This document shows, piece after piece, positions 53,907 through 62,190 of a stretch of 64,000 nucleotides of DNA (positions are counted from its first letter, which is position 1; every line of letters starts with the position of its first letter). The notes under the pieces were generated by a model, which was not told the DNA's origin, searched no databases, and was given only the letters and a program-made list of their open reading frames with translations. The stretch covers positions 1 to 64,000 of the forward strand of contig NZ_WMIG01000020.1 in NCBI RefSeq assembly GCF_009711205.1. Direction: 5' to 3'. The stretch is from Paracoccus litorisediminis (GTDB lineage: Bacteria; Pseudomonadota; Alphaproteobacteria; Rhodobacterales; Rhodobacteraceae). A program made the translations under genes and the position numbers.

Positions 53907-53973
53907 GAAGGCCTCGCCCGCCGTGATGAAATGCTGCCTGGTTCAATCGGATGGATGGTTATGACAGCATCAC

Positions 53974-55941
53974 CTAATTGGCAAAGTCGTCAATCAGATC
54001 AAAATGGTGGTCGGCCTCGTGCAGGAAGTTCAGTTTCGCGGCCTTCACGGGACGCGCGAACAGGAAGCCCTGGCTGAGAAGCCCGCCGATGGCGCGGATG
54101 CTTTCGTGCTGGGCCTTGGTCTCGACCCCTTCGATGATCACCGTCTTGCTGAGGCTGGTGCCGACATCGACGACCAGCTTGACCAGAGAGGCGGCCTTGG
54201 GGTTTTCGGCAATGTCCCGGACGAAGGACTTGTCCAGCTTGATCGTGTCAAACGGGATGTCGCGCAGGATCGCCAGCGAGGAATAGCCGGTGCCGAAATC
54301 GTCCATAGCAATGGTCAGGCCAAGGGCGCGCAATTCGTTGAGGATTTCGACCACCCCGTCGCGGTCATCCAGCAGCACGGTTTCCGTCACTTCCAGCTCT
54401 AGCCGCGTCGGAGGAAGACCGGTTTTATCCAGCACGCTGACGACGGATTGCACGAAATCGGGGGCCTGCAATTGCAGCGGCGAGAGGTTGACCGCGATTT
54501 TCAGCGGACGCTTCCAGCTGGCGGCCTCGGTGCAGGCAATCGTCAGGATCTGCTGCCCGAGTTCGGTAATCAGCCCCATCTCCTCGGCCAGCGGAATGAA
54601 GATGTTGGGCGTAATCTGACCGCGGGTCGGGTGGTTCCAGCGGGCCAGCGCCTCAAGGCCGCGCAGGTCCAGCGACATCACATCGACCTGTGCCTGATAC
54701 AGCAGCTCGAACTCGCCGCGCTCGACGGCAAGGCGCAGGTCGTTTTCCAGCGCTTTCCGGTCGTCGAATTCGACCTGCATGAACTCTTCGAACAGGCAGA
54801 TCTTCTCGGTCGTGGCAGTCTTGGCCCGGTAGAGCGCGATATCAGCCTGCTTGAACATCGCCTGTGCGTCGATGGACTGCGGCTGAGAGGTCGAGCAGAT
54901 GCCGATGGAGCAGCCGATCTTGATCTCGCGATTGGCCAGCAGGAAGGGATCGGCGATCCGGGCGGAAAGCTCGCGGGCAATCGCTTCGGATTCGGCACCG
55001 CTTGCGCCGACAAGAAGACAGGCGAATTCATCGCCGCCCAGACGGCAGAAGATGCGCACCTTCGTGTCGAATTCATGCATGCGCTTGCTGACCTGATTCA
55101 GCAGCATGTCGCCAAAATCATGACCCAACGTGTCGTTGACGGTCTTGAAGTCGTTCAGGTCGATCAGCAGCAGATTGACCGTACCGGCCCCCTCTTGCAG
55201 CGCCTTTTCCAACTCGCTCCAGAACAGGATGCGGTTGGGAAGCTGGGTCAGGGAATCGTGATGCGCGACATATTGCAGGCTGACGTTCGTTTCCTGCAGC
55301 TCGCGGCTTGCGGCGATCAGGTCGATGTTCAGCAATTCAGCCTGCTTTTGCGACTGCATCAGCAGACGGTTCTGCCGAAGCTGCAGCAGGATCAGGATGC
55401 ACCAGGCCACAATCAGGAAGGCCACCACCACGCTGTAGATCAGGTGCAGTTCTTCCAACGCATTGATATTGACCTCGATATCGTCCCAGCCCTGCTGGAC
55501 GCTTTGCGAGGAAAGCTGCGTCAAGGGGCCGTTCAGCTCACGCATGCGATCAAGGATCGCGACGACTTCGGTCTGGTCCAGAGTTTCCAGATTGGCATCA
55601 AGATCGGCAATGACCGAGGTCACGTTGCCGATGATCTCGCGGCGGGTCGGAGTTGCCTCGAGGAATGTCTTGAGCGTGCCTTCCTTGAAAGAGCTCAGGC
55701 GGCTGACGATGATATCCAGCCGCAGCCGTACTTCATCCAGCGGGACGTCCTCATCCGGAAGAAAATGCGTGGCAAGAAGGGCTTCCAGCCGCATGAATTC
55801 GGCGACGGACTGACTGATCGCCCAGGCATCGTTGTGATGGGCGACGTGACGCAAGACCTGCTGCCGCTGAGACACGGTCGTCGACATGAATGCCGTCGCC
55901 GCGACAAAGGCGCAGATGAGTATGACCAGCAGACGGGTCAA
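53974..55941 (-). CDS. Membrane GGDEF-EAL protein (cyclic-di-GMP turnover), TTG start
   Basis: A 655-residue sensor. A first helix near residues 2-18, a periplasmic domain of about 145 residues and a second helix near 168-186 precede the GGDEF domain (GGDEF at about 302-306) and the EAL domain (EAL at about 430-432). The EAL side has intact NLSPLQL, DDFGTGYSS, KLDKSFV and IEGVET motifs, so phosphodiesterase activity is likely. GGDEF is also intact, but the upstream RxxD inhibitory site is not evident. I place the start at the TTG (55941) with AGGTGG before it, 7 bases after the preceding gene; the frame continues upstream across that gene. Confidence 0.87.
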   Translation of the reverse strand: MTRLLVILICAFVAATAFMSTTVSQRQQVLRHVAHHNDAWAISQSVAEFMRLEALLATHFLPDEDVPLDEVRLRLDIIVSRLSSFKEGTLKTFLEATPTRREIIGNVTSVIADLDANLETLDQTEVVAILDRMRELNGPLTQLSSQSVQQGWDDIEVNINALEELHLIYSVVVAFLIVAWCILILLQLRQNRLLMQSQKQAELLNIDLIAASRELQETNVSLQYVAHHDSLTQLPNRILFWSELEKALQEGAGTVNLLLIDLNDFKTVNDTLGHDFGDMLLNQVSKRMHEFDTKVRIFCRLGGDEFACLLVGASGAESEAIARELSARIADPFLLANREIKIGCSIGICSTSQPQSIDAQAMFKQADIALYRAKTATTEKICLFEEFMQVEFDDRKALENDLRLAVERGEFELLYQAQVDVMSLDLRGLEALARWNHPTRGQITPNIFIPLAEEMGLITELGQQILTIACTEAASWKRPLKIAVNLSPLQLQAPDFVQSVVSVLDKTGLPPTRLELEVTETVLLDDRDGVVEILNELRALGLTIAMDDFGTGYSSLAILRDIPFDTIKLDKSFVRDIAENPKAASLVKLVVDVGTSLSKTVIIEGVETKAQHESIRAIGGLLSQGFLFARPVKAAKLNFLHEADHHFDLIDDFAN

Positions 55942-55948
55942 CGGCCAC

Positions 55949-56452
55949 CTATTCGACGATAAGTTTCGTAACCTGCCAAGCCGAGCGGGCGTAATAGGTC
56001 TGCGTTTGCAATTTGCTAGCCGAATCATACGGATAGATAACGAAGATCGGCCCCTTGTCACGGACATCCATGTCGACGCCGTTCAGTTTCGTCGCCAGAA
56101 TCACGTCGGTTTCCCGCACATCGACCATCGGAATGTTGGTCGAGTAGTCGTTCAGCGCCACTGCGCTGACATTTTCGCCTTCGGCGCCGACATAGTCCAT
56201 GACCACCTTGAAGGGCACGCCCGCGAAGGTCGACTTCTTGTCATACCAAGGCGAGCTGGTGGTGATTTCGGTCATCCCCAGCCCCTCAAGCATCGCGCGG
56301 TCGAACTTGGCGGCCTTGCCGTCATTCGTGTTGGCGATATTTCCGGTGACGGTCAGGATCACCTGACCGGTCGGAGAGGGCAGCGTGTCGGCGACACTGA
56401 CAGTTGCAAAGCAGATACCGGCGATCAGCGCGGCAAACGAGCGAATTAGCAT
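55949..56452 (-). CDS. Small periplasmic molybdopterin-oxidoreductase-like protein
   Basis: A 167-residue protein with a Sec signal peptide (about 1-21). The mature part (ILTVTGNIANTN, FDRAMLEGLGMTEITT, WYDKKSTFAGVPFKVVMDYV) resembles the sulfite-oxidase-type molybdopterin-binding fold seen in small proteins linked to cyclic-di-GMP enzymes. A cofactor-binding cysteine is not evident, so it may be a ligand-binding relative and not an enzyme. It lies 7 bases before the GGDEF-EAL gene and probably feeds a periplasmic signal to that sensor. Confidence 0.75.
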   Translation of the reverse strand: MLIRSFAALIAGICFATVSVADTLPSPTGQVILTVTGNIANTNDGKAAKFDRAMLEGLGMTEITTSSPWYDKKSTFAGVPFKVVMDYVGAEGENVSAVALNDYSTNIPMVDVRETDVILATKLNGVDMDVRDKGPIFVIYPYDSASKLQTQTYYARSAWQVTKLIVE

Positions 56453-56578
56453 CTTGGCATCTGTCCTGAGATAAGGATCCGGGTAGGCTGGCGATTAACT
56501 ATCGATATACTTCTCCTCTGAATTGTGTCCACTGGATTCGCATTCGGTCAGATTGCGATCATTAGAATGCAACCTTTT

Positions 56579-57838
56579 TCACGCAACACCTTGGACCGAA
56601 GTGTCTTGGCGCAGGTTATCAAGGGCATGGGCCCATCTTGGCGCTTTTGACTGAGGGCCCAATTCCGGAACCTCATCCAGATCCAGAATGCTGCGGTCGA
56701 CGGCGGCGATATTGTCGATCCCGGCAAGGGCCATGCCCACGCGCATCTCGCTGTGGAAACGGGTCAGCAATGCAGAAACGCCCGCCTGACCACGCGCGGC
56801 GACGGCATAGACCCAAGGGCGGCCGATCATCACGCCACTGGCGCCAAGCGCCACCGCGCGCAGCACGTCCAGACCGCTGCGCACGCCGCCATCCAGCATG
56901 ATTTCAGGTCCCGAACCTGCTAAGGCATCGGCAATCCGTGGCAGCATGCGGATGGTCGAGGACACGCCGTCCAGCTGCCTCCCGCCATGGTTCGACACGA
57001 CAATGGCATCCGCGCCGACGCGGGCGGCCTCAAGCGCATCGCCGGGCGTCAGAATCCCCTTGAGGATCAGCTTGCCCTGCCACAGCCCGCGCAGCCATTC
57101 GATGTCCTTCCACGTGACCGAGGCGTCGATCTGGCTGATGATCCAGCCGCGATATTCGGTCGGATTGGTGGCAGAAGGAACATAGGCTGAGATATTGCCG
57201 AACTGATGCGGCTTGCCCTTGATGCCGACATCCATGACCCAGCGCGGACGCGCGGCATAGGACAGCGCCCCAGCCCGCAACTTGCCCCAAGCGCTGGTCC
57301 CGCCGGCGATGCCGTTCCTGACATCGCGGTAGCGCTCGCCGGCGACGGCCAGATCAACGGTAAAGACCAATGTGCGCACGCCAAGCGCCCATGCCCGCTC
57401 CAGCATTTCGGCCACGATGGCACGGTCGCGCAGCATGTAAAGCTGGAACCAGAACGGGCGGTCGGAGACGGCCGCGACCTCCTCCATCGAGCAGATCGAC
57501 ATGGTGGACAAGGTAAAGGGCAGGCCTGCCGCATCGGCGGCGCGCTTGGCCTGAACCTCGGCGCGGCGGGCGAACATGCCGCCCATGCCGATGGGGGCCA
57601 GCGCCATCGGCATGGCGGCAGCCTCGCCCGCCAGTTGCGTTCCCAGCGCGATATTCGAGACATCGCGCATCACCTGCTGGCGGATGCCGATAGGCTTGAA
57701 GTCCTCGACATTGCGGCGCAGCGTGTATTCGTCATAGGCGCCGCCATCGGCGTAATCGAACAGGAAGCGCGGCAGGCGGGCTTCGGCGATGCGGCGGTAA
57801 TCGGCGACCGTCGCGGGAACAAGGTTCATCGTCGGCAT
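56579..57838 (-). CDS. lldD: FMN-dependent alpha-hydroxy-acid dehydrogenase (LldD-type)
   Basis: A 419-residue enzyme of the LldD/glycolate oxidase family that oxidises L-lactate or a related L-2-hydroxy acid. Signatures are PRFLFDYADGGAYDEYTLRRN, MPMALAPIGMGGMF, FWFQLYMLRDR and the active-site block IVVSNHGGRQLDG with its catalytic His and Arg, then IMLDGGVRSGLDVLRA. The start at 57838 is preceded by the purine-rich AAAGAAGAAGA; 57829 is also possible. It lies 10 bases after the broken dctM, at the end of the TRAP operon. Confidence 0.92.
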   Translation of the reverse strand: MPTMNLVPATVADYRRIAEARLPRFLFDYADGGAYDEYTLRRNVEDFKPIGIRQQVMRDVSNIALGTQLAGEAAAMPMALAPIGMGGMFARRAEVQAKRAADAAGLPFTLSTMSICSMEEVAAVSDRPFWFQLYMLRDRAIVAEMLERAWALGVRTLVFTVDLAVAGERYRDVRNGIAGGTSAWGKLRAGALSYAARPRWVMDVGIKGKPHQFGNISAYVPSATNPTEYRGWIISQIDASVTWKDIEWLRGLWQGKLILKGILTPGDALEAARVGADAIVVSNHGGRQLDGVSSTIRMLPRIADALAGSGPEIMLDGGVRSGLDVLRAVALGASGVMIGRPWVYAVAARGQAGVSALLTRFHSEMRVGMALAGIDNIAAVDRSILDLDEVPELGPQSKAPRWAHALDNLRQDTSVQGVA

Positions 57839-57848
57839 TCTTCTTCTT

Positions 57849-58539
57849 TCATTTGACAAAGGCCAGCGACAGCCAGGGCACCAGCGCAATGATGAACAGC
57901 CCGATCAGCAGCAGGCCGATAAAGGGCAGCGCCGCGCGGACCAGCAGTTGGGACATTGCGGTTGGCGAGGGACGCGTGGATGGCAAGGATCACCATCAGC
58001 AGCAACCCCGGCAGGATGCCCGCCAGAAACAGCGCCACGATCGAAGTTTCCGTGACCAGCCCATAAAGGATCAGCGGCACCGAGGGCGGGATGATGATCC
58101 CCAGTGTCCCCCCCGCCATGACCGAGCCAAGCGCGTAGCGTTTGGAATAGCCCGCCGCCGTCATCGCGGGGTAAAGCACGCTGCCGACCGCGATCAGGGT
58201 GACGATGGACGATCCCGAAATCGCCGAGAACACCCCGCAGCTAAGGATCGTCGCCACCCCCAGCCCGCCGCGCACCTGCCGGGTCAGGCTTTGCACGATG
58301 CGCACCAGCCGCCTTGCGCTGGAGCCCTTGGTCATCACCCCGCCGCACAGCAGGAACAGCGGCACCGCAAGGATCAGCTCCTTGTTCAGCGAGACCCACA
58401 TGTCCTCGACGATATAGACCAGCTCTCCGGCACCCCAGACCATCTGCACATAGGCGATGGCCGCAATCAGGATGATGATCAGCGGTTGGCGCAGGATCAG
58501 CAGACCCACGACCAGCAGCAGCAGGAACAGCGCGCTCAT
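57849..58539 (-). pseudogene. dctM: TRAP transporter large permease gene (dctM) with internal deletion
   Basis: The N-terminal half (MSALFLLLLVVGLLILRQPL to SIVALFLAGILPGLLLMVIL, about 190 residues) is a normal DctM. Just after ASLANR, near 57960, the coding jumps to another frame that reads SQLLVRAALPFIGLLLIGLF and IIALVPWLSLAFVK, the family's C-terminal end, stopping at 57849. About 200 codons of the middle are missing and the frame does not join. The frame continued from the first part ends at 57826 with a nonsense tail. DctM is usually about 425 residues, so transport should be lost. Its ATG overlaps the dctQ stop (ATGA). Confidence 0.8.
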
Positions 58540-59162
58540 TCCTGAACCTCGGGGCGGGCGGGGGCGGTGGCGGGCCAGATGGCAAAGGCCAGATAGCGCA
58601 GCCCGGCGGACAGAAAGCCCAGCGGGATCACGCTTTGCACCACCCATGCGGGCCAGTTCAGCCCCGAAAGCAGCGTCGGATATTCCATCGAGTCGCGCAC
58701 GAACAGCCAGCCATACCAGCAGACGGCAAACATGATCGCGGCGCTGACCAGATGGCTAAGACGCTCGATCAGCGGCTCCAACCGTTTGGGGACCCAGCCG
58801 AATGCGACGGTCGGCACGATCTGCCCGGCGGTGGCGACGCTCAGGCCGATGCCCAGAAACGCGACCACCACCAGCAGGTAAAGCGAGCGTTGCTGCGCGG
58901 CGTAGACGCCCGAAGGCACGCCCTGAATGCCAAAGGCATCCGCCAGCGGGGCGACCAGTTCGCGCATCAGCACATCGCCAAGGATCAGCATCAGGATCAG
59001 GCTTAGCGCCAGAACGGCCAAGGCGCGTTCGCTCCGCTGCCATCGCGACAATATTCGGGCGACCCCCGTCAAGGCGGGGTCGTTGGGTTGCGGCTTGTCC
59101 GGGCTTTCTGTCGGAATTGGCTGGATGTCCCCTGCCGTCTGGGCAGGGGAGGCTGGCGTCAG
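58536..59162 (-). CDS. dctQ: TRAP transporter small permease (DctQ)
   Basis: A DctQ-type protein with four predicted helices, from ALAVLALSLILMLILGDVLM to AWVVQSVIPLGFLSAGLRYL. The start is unclear. The frame is open from 59246, inside dctP; a CTG (59162) overlaps the dctP stop, and a TTG at 59051 would give 171 residues, the family's usual length. I list the CTG start because the added codons look coding, but the TTG is as likely. It links the binding protein to the large permease, which is broken here. Confidence 0.78.
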   Translation of the reverse strand: MTPASPAQTAGDIQPIPTESPDKPQPNDPALTGVARILSRWQRSERALAVLALSLILMLILGDVLMRELVAPLADAFGIQGVPSGVYAAQQRSLYLLVVVAFLGIGLSVATAGQIVPTVAFGWVPKRLEPLIERLSHLVSAAIMFAVCWYGWLFVRDSMEYPTLLSGLNWPAWVVQSVIPLGFLSAGLRYLAFAIWPATAPARPEVQE

Positions 59163-60172
59163 GAGGTGCAGGCGGATCTGGCCGCCAGCATTGCCCGGTA
59201 CATCTGTTCGGCACCGGCACCCTGTCCGGTGCCCAGATCTTCCCACAGGCCCGGCAAGCCGTCGCGGAAGGCGGCGGTCTCGGCGTCATCAAGCTTGCGG
59301 ATCTTGCCGCCGCCCTGCAGGTGCTTTTCGCGCAACTGGTCCTCGAACGCCGCGACCTCGTCCCGGATCTGGCGGGCAGGCACTTCGGCAAAGGCGGCGC
59401 GCACCGCCTTTTGATCGGCCTCGTTCAGCCGGTCCCAGCTTTTGCGCGAGATGGCAAGGATCGCCGGCCCGTCGGAATAGCGGAACTCGGTCACCACCGG
59501 CAGGATCTCGTTCAGGCCGCTGGGGACATAGAAGGGATAGACCGTCGCATAGGCATCGATCAGCCCGGTCGAGGCGTTCGACGCCGCCTCGGGGACCGGT
59601 GTGGCGATCGGCGCGCTGCCCAGTTGCGAAAACAGCTTCTCGTTCTTGACGTTCATGGTGATGCCGATCTTGCGCCCCTTTAGGCTGGCGGGCGTCGGCA
59701 ATTCCTCATGGCCCATGATGTAGCCGCTGCCGGATTCGAACCATGTGCCAAAGACCATGCCCTTGTCGGCCAAGGCCGCGGTGACCGGGGCGACCATGTG
59801 ATCGTCCAGCACGCAATTGCGCTGGTCGCGGTCCTCGAAGAACAGCGGCATGTCCAGCACCGCCAGTTCCGGCACCTGCAGCATCAGCGCACTCAGCGTG
59901 AACAGTCCCATATCGACGCGGCCGCGCACCACTTGGCCGATGACATCGTTTTCCGCGCCCAGTTGCGAGCTGTAGAAGACCTCGGGCTTCACCCGCCCGT
60001 CGCTATGCTTGATGACATCCGCCACCAATCGGTCGATCTGCATTTGCCACGGCGAGTTTTCCGGCGCGGCAGTCGCGACTTTCCAGATGGTTTCCGCATT
60101 GGCCATCGCTGAACCCGCAATGGCGAACGTGGCGACAGAAGCGCTAAGACGCGCCATCGCTATCAGTTTCAT
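59159..60172 (-). CDS. dctP: TRAP transporter substrate-binding protein (DctP)
   Basis: A 337-residue periplasmic binding protein with a Sec signal peptide ending at AMANAE. The mature protein begins TIWKVATAAPENSPW and continues with SSQLGAENDVIGQVVRGRVD and GITMNVKNEKLF, characteristic of the DctP/TAXI-like TRAP group. The GGAGG at about 60179-60183 leaves 6 bases to the ATG at 60172, so I chose that start over 60178. Neighbouring LldD and 2-hydroxyacid dehydrogenase suggest a 2-hydroxy or 2-oxo acid as ligand. Confidence 0.9.
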   Translation of the reverse strand: MKLIAMARLSASVATFAIAGSAMANAETIWKVATAAPENSPWQMQIDRLVADVIKHSDGRVKPEVFYSSQLGAENDVIGQVVRGRVDMGLFTLSALMLQVPELAVLDMPLFFEDRDQRNCVLDDHMVAPVTAALADKGMVFGTWFESGSGYIMGHEELPTPASLKGRKIGITMNVKNEKLFSQLGSAPIATPVPEAASNASTGLIDAYATVYPFYVPSGLNEILPVVTEFRYSDGPAILAISRKSWDRLNEADQKAVRAAFAEVPARQIRDEVAAFEDQLREKHLQGGGKIRKLDDAETAAFRDGLPGLWEDLGTGQGAGAEQMYRAMLAARSACTS

Positions 60173-60280
60173 GGTCATCCTCCCCGACTCCCGCATGAAT
60201 CGTTAGTCAGCCCCTTTCATTCGGTCCAATTTTTTTGTTGATTGGTTTTGATACGGAACGTGAATGATGAAAGGCCCCGG

Positions 60281-61174
60281 ATGCTGAACCTCAAACCGCT
60301 GCATCACTTCGTTCTGGTGGTCGAGGAACGCAATTTCGCCGCTGCCGCCCGCCGCGCCAATATCAGCCAGCCGGCGCTGTCGAATTCGATCCGCACGCTT
60401 GAGGAGCAGATCGGAATGCAGCTGTTTCTGCGCGACGAAAGGCCGGTCAAGGTCACCCCCGAGGGCGAGGAAATCCTTGAGCGCGCCCGCTGGCTGCTGT
60501 TCGAGGCCCGCAATCTGGATGTTCAGATCAGCGCCCTGCGCAGCGGTGTTGCCGGGCATCTGCGCTGCGGCATGGTCCCGATCTTTTCGGCGTCCTTTGG
60601 TGGCAATGTCTTTGCCGCGTTTTCCCGGCGCAGCCCGCAAACTACCTTCGAGGCGGATGTGGGCCAGACCAGCCAGTTGCTGCAATTGCTGGATGCCGAG
60701 GAAATCGAGGTCGCCATCTGCGACTTCCGCGAAATCCCCTCGGATTCCAGTTATGAAGTCACCCGGCTGCCGCCCAAGGACGGGGCCTGCTATTGCCGCA
60801 CCGACCATCCGATCCTGACTGCGGGCACCCTGACCGGGCCGATGATCCATGAATATGGCATCGCCTCGGTCCGTATTCCGCAGGAACTGCATGACGATCT
60901 GCGCCGGGTCTTCATGCCCGGCAACAGCATCGACCCGCTGCTGCATCTGCAATGCGACAATGTCACCCTGCTGATCGACACGGTGCGCCAAAGCGATCTG
61001 ATCCTGCTGACCTCGCGGCAAAGCGCGCAGGCGGCCGTGGCTGGCCGCCTGCTGGTCGAAGTGCCCTATCCGGTTTCGGGCGGATCGGAATGGTGCATCG
61101 TGGCCCTGCGCAACAAGGTCCTGCGCCCCGCCGCGCGCGAACTGGTCGAAACCGTCAAGGCGGAATGCGCCTAG
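60281..61174 (+). CDS. LysR-family regulator of the TRAP/hydroxy-acid genes
   Basis: A 297-residue LysR protein. The helix-turn-helix is PLHHFVLVVEERNFAAAARR and ISQPALSNSIRTLEEQ (residues 6-65). The effector domain begins near residue 90 (GHLRCGMVPIFSASFGG). It is divergent from dctP across 108 bases, so control of the TRAP-LldD operon is likely. The start at 60281 gives the usual N-terminus; a TTG at 60242 is in frame. Its stop shares the bases CTAG with the convergent dehydrogenase gene. Confidence 0.88.
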   Translation: MLNLKPLHHFVLVVEERNFAAAARRANISQPALSNSIRTLEEQIGMQLFLRDERPVKVTPEGEEILERARWLLFEARNLDVQISALRSGVAGHLRCGMVPIFSASFGGNVFAAFSRRSPQTTFEADVGQTSQLLQLLDAEEIEVAICDFREIPSDSSYEVTRLPPKDGACYCRTDHPILTAGTLTGPMIHEYGIASVRIPQELHDDLRRVFMPGNSIDPLLHLQCDNVTLLIDTVRQSDLILLTSRQSAQAAVAGRLLVEVPYPVSGGSEWCIVALRNKVLRPAARELVETVKAECA

Positions 61175-62103
61175 ACCGGGTCCAGCGCTGCGCCATTCTC
61201 AAGGAAGGCCAGCAGATTGGCGATGACCCGGCGGCCCATATCGGTGCGGCAGGCAGCGGTGGCGCTGCCGATATGCGGGGTCAGGACGACATTCGGCAAG
61301 GCCAGCAGGCCGGGATCGACGGTGGGTTCGGCCTCGAACACGTCCAGCCCGGCGGCGGCCAGATGACCAGAGCGCAGCGCCTCGGCCAGCGCCTTTTCGT
61401 CGACCAACGGACCGCGCGCGGTGTTGACCATCACCGCCCCTTGGCGGAAGCGCGCCAGCCGCGCCGCGTCGATCAGGTGGCGGGTTTCCGGCACCAAGGC
61501 GGTGTGCAGCGACACGATATCGGAACCCGCGACCAGCTCATCCGGGCTGGCCACATATTCGGCCCCCAAGGCGGCCTCGGCCTCGGGACGGCGGGTGCGG
61601 TTCCAATAACGGATCTGCATGTCAAAGCCCCGCGCCCGGCGGGCGACCGCCTGCGCGATCGGACTAAAGCCGATCAGGCCCAAGGTCTGGCCATGCACGC
61701 GCAGACCCATCGAGGCCATCGGTCGCGTGGCATCCCAACTCCCGTCACGCAGGAAGCGTTCGTTCTCGCCCAGCTTGCGGCAGGCGGCAAGGATCAGGGC
61801 AAAGGCCATATCGGCGGTATCCTCGGTCACGACCGGGGTATTCGACACCGTGATCCCGCGCGCGCGGGCGGCCTTCAGGTCGATATTGTCGGTGCCGGTG
61901 CCGAAATTCGCGATCAGGCGCAGGCTGTCGGGAAAAGCCGCGATCATCTGGGCCGTGACCGGATCGACGGCGGTCGAAACATAGGCTGGCGTCCCTTCGG
62001 GGACCAGTGCATCGGCAGGGATATGGCGAAACTCAAGCGCACCCTGACGGGACGGGATATTCGCGGGAAAGGGCAGCGGGCGGCTGGTCGCGATCAGCGG
62101 CAT
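61171..62103 (-). CDS. D-2-hydroxyacid dehydrogenase with an altered dinucleotide motif
   Basis: A 310-residue NAD(P)-dependent enzyme of the D-isomer 2-hydroxyacid dehydrogenase family (glyoxylate/hydroxypyruvate reductase-like). Catalytic Arg, Glu and His are present in VNTARGPLVDE, LDVFEAEP and LTPHIGSAT. The Rossmann glycine motif, usually GxGxxG as in GFGRIGQA, reads GFSPIAQAVARRARGFDM here: two of three glycines are replaced by Ser and Ala. NAD binding may be weaker or the cofactor changed. It is downstream of the PQQ dehydrogenase in the same direction. Confidence 0.88.
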   Translation of the reverse strand: MPLIATSRPLPFPANIPSRQGALEFRHIPADALVPEGTPAYVSTAVDPVTAQMIAAFPDSLRLIANFGTGTDNIDLKAARARGITVSNTPVVTEDTADMAFALILAACRKLGENERFLRDGSWDATRPMASMGLRVHGQTLGLIGFSPIAQAVARRARGFDMQIRYWNRTRRPEAEAALGAEYVASPDELVAGSDIVSLHTALVPETRHLIDAARLARFRQGAVMVNTARGPLVDEKALAEALRSGHLAAAGLDVFEAEPTVDPGLLALPNVVLTPHIGSATAACRTDMGRRVIANLLAFLENGAALDPV

Positions 62104-62190
62104 GGCGGATTCCTGTTTGGGCCAGCCTCAGGCGGCTGGCGGATCGGAAGGAATGATCCCGCGGCAGCTGCGTGCCGCGGGACCGACCAC

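Noticed and set aside
54448..55962. 504-codon plus-strand frame opposite the GGDEF-EAL gene
   Set aside because: It is an antisense shadow; the minus strand has complete GGDEF and EAL motifs.
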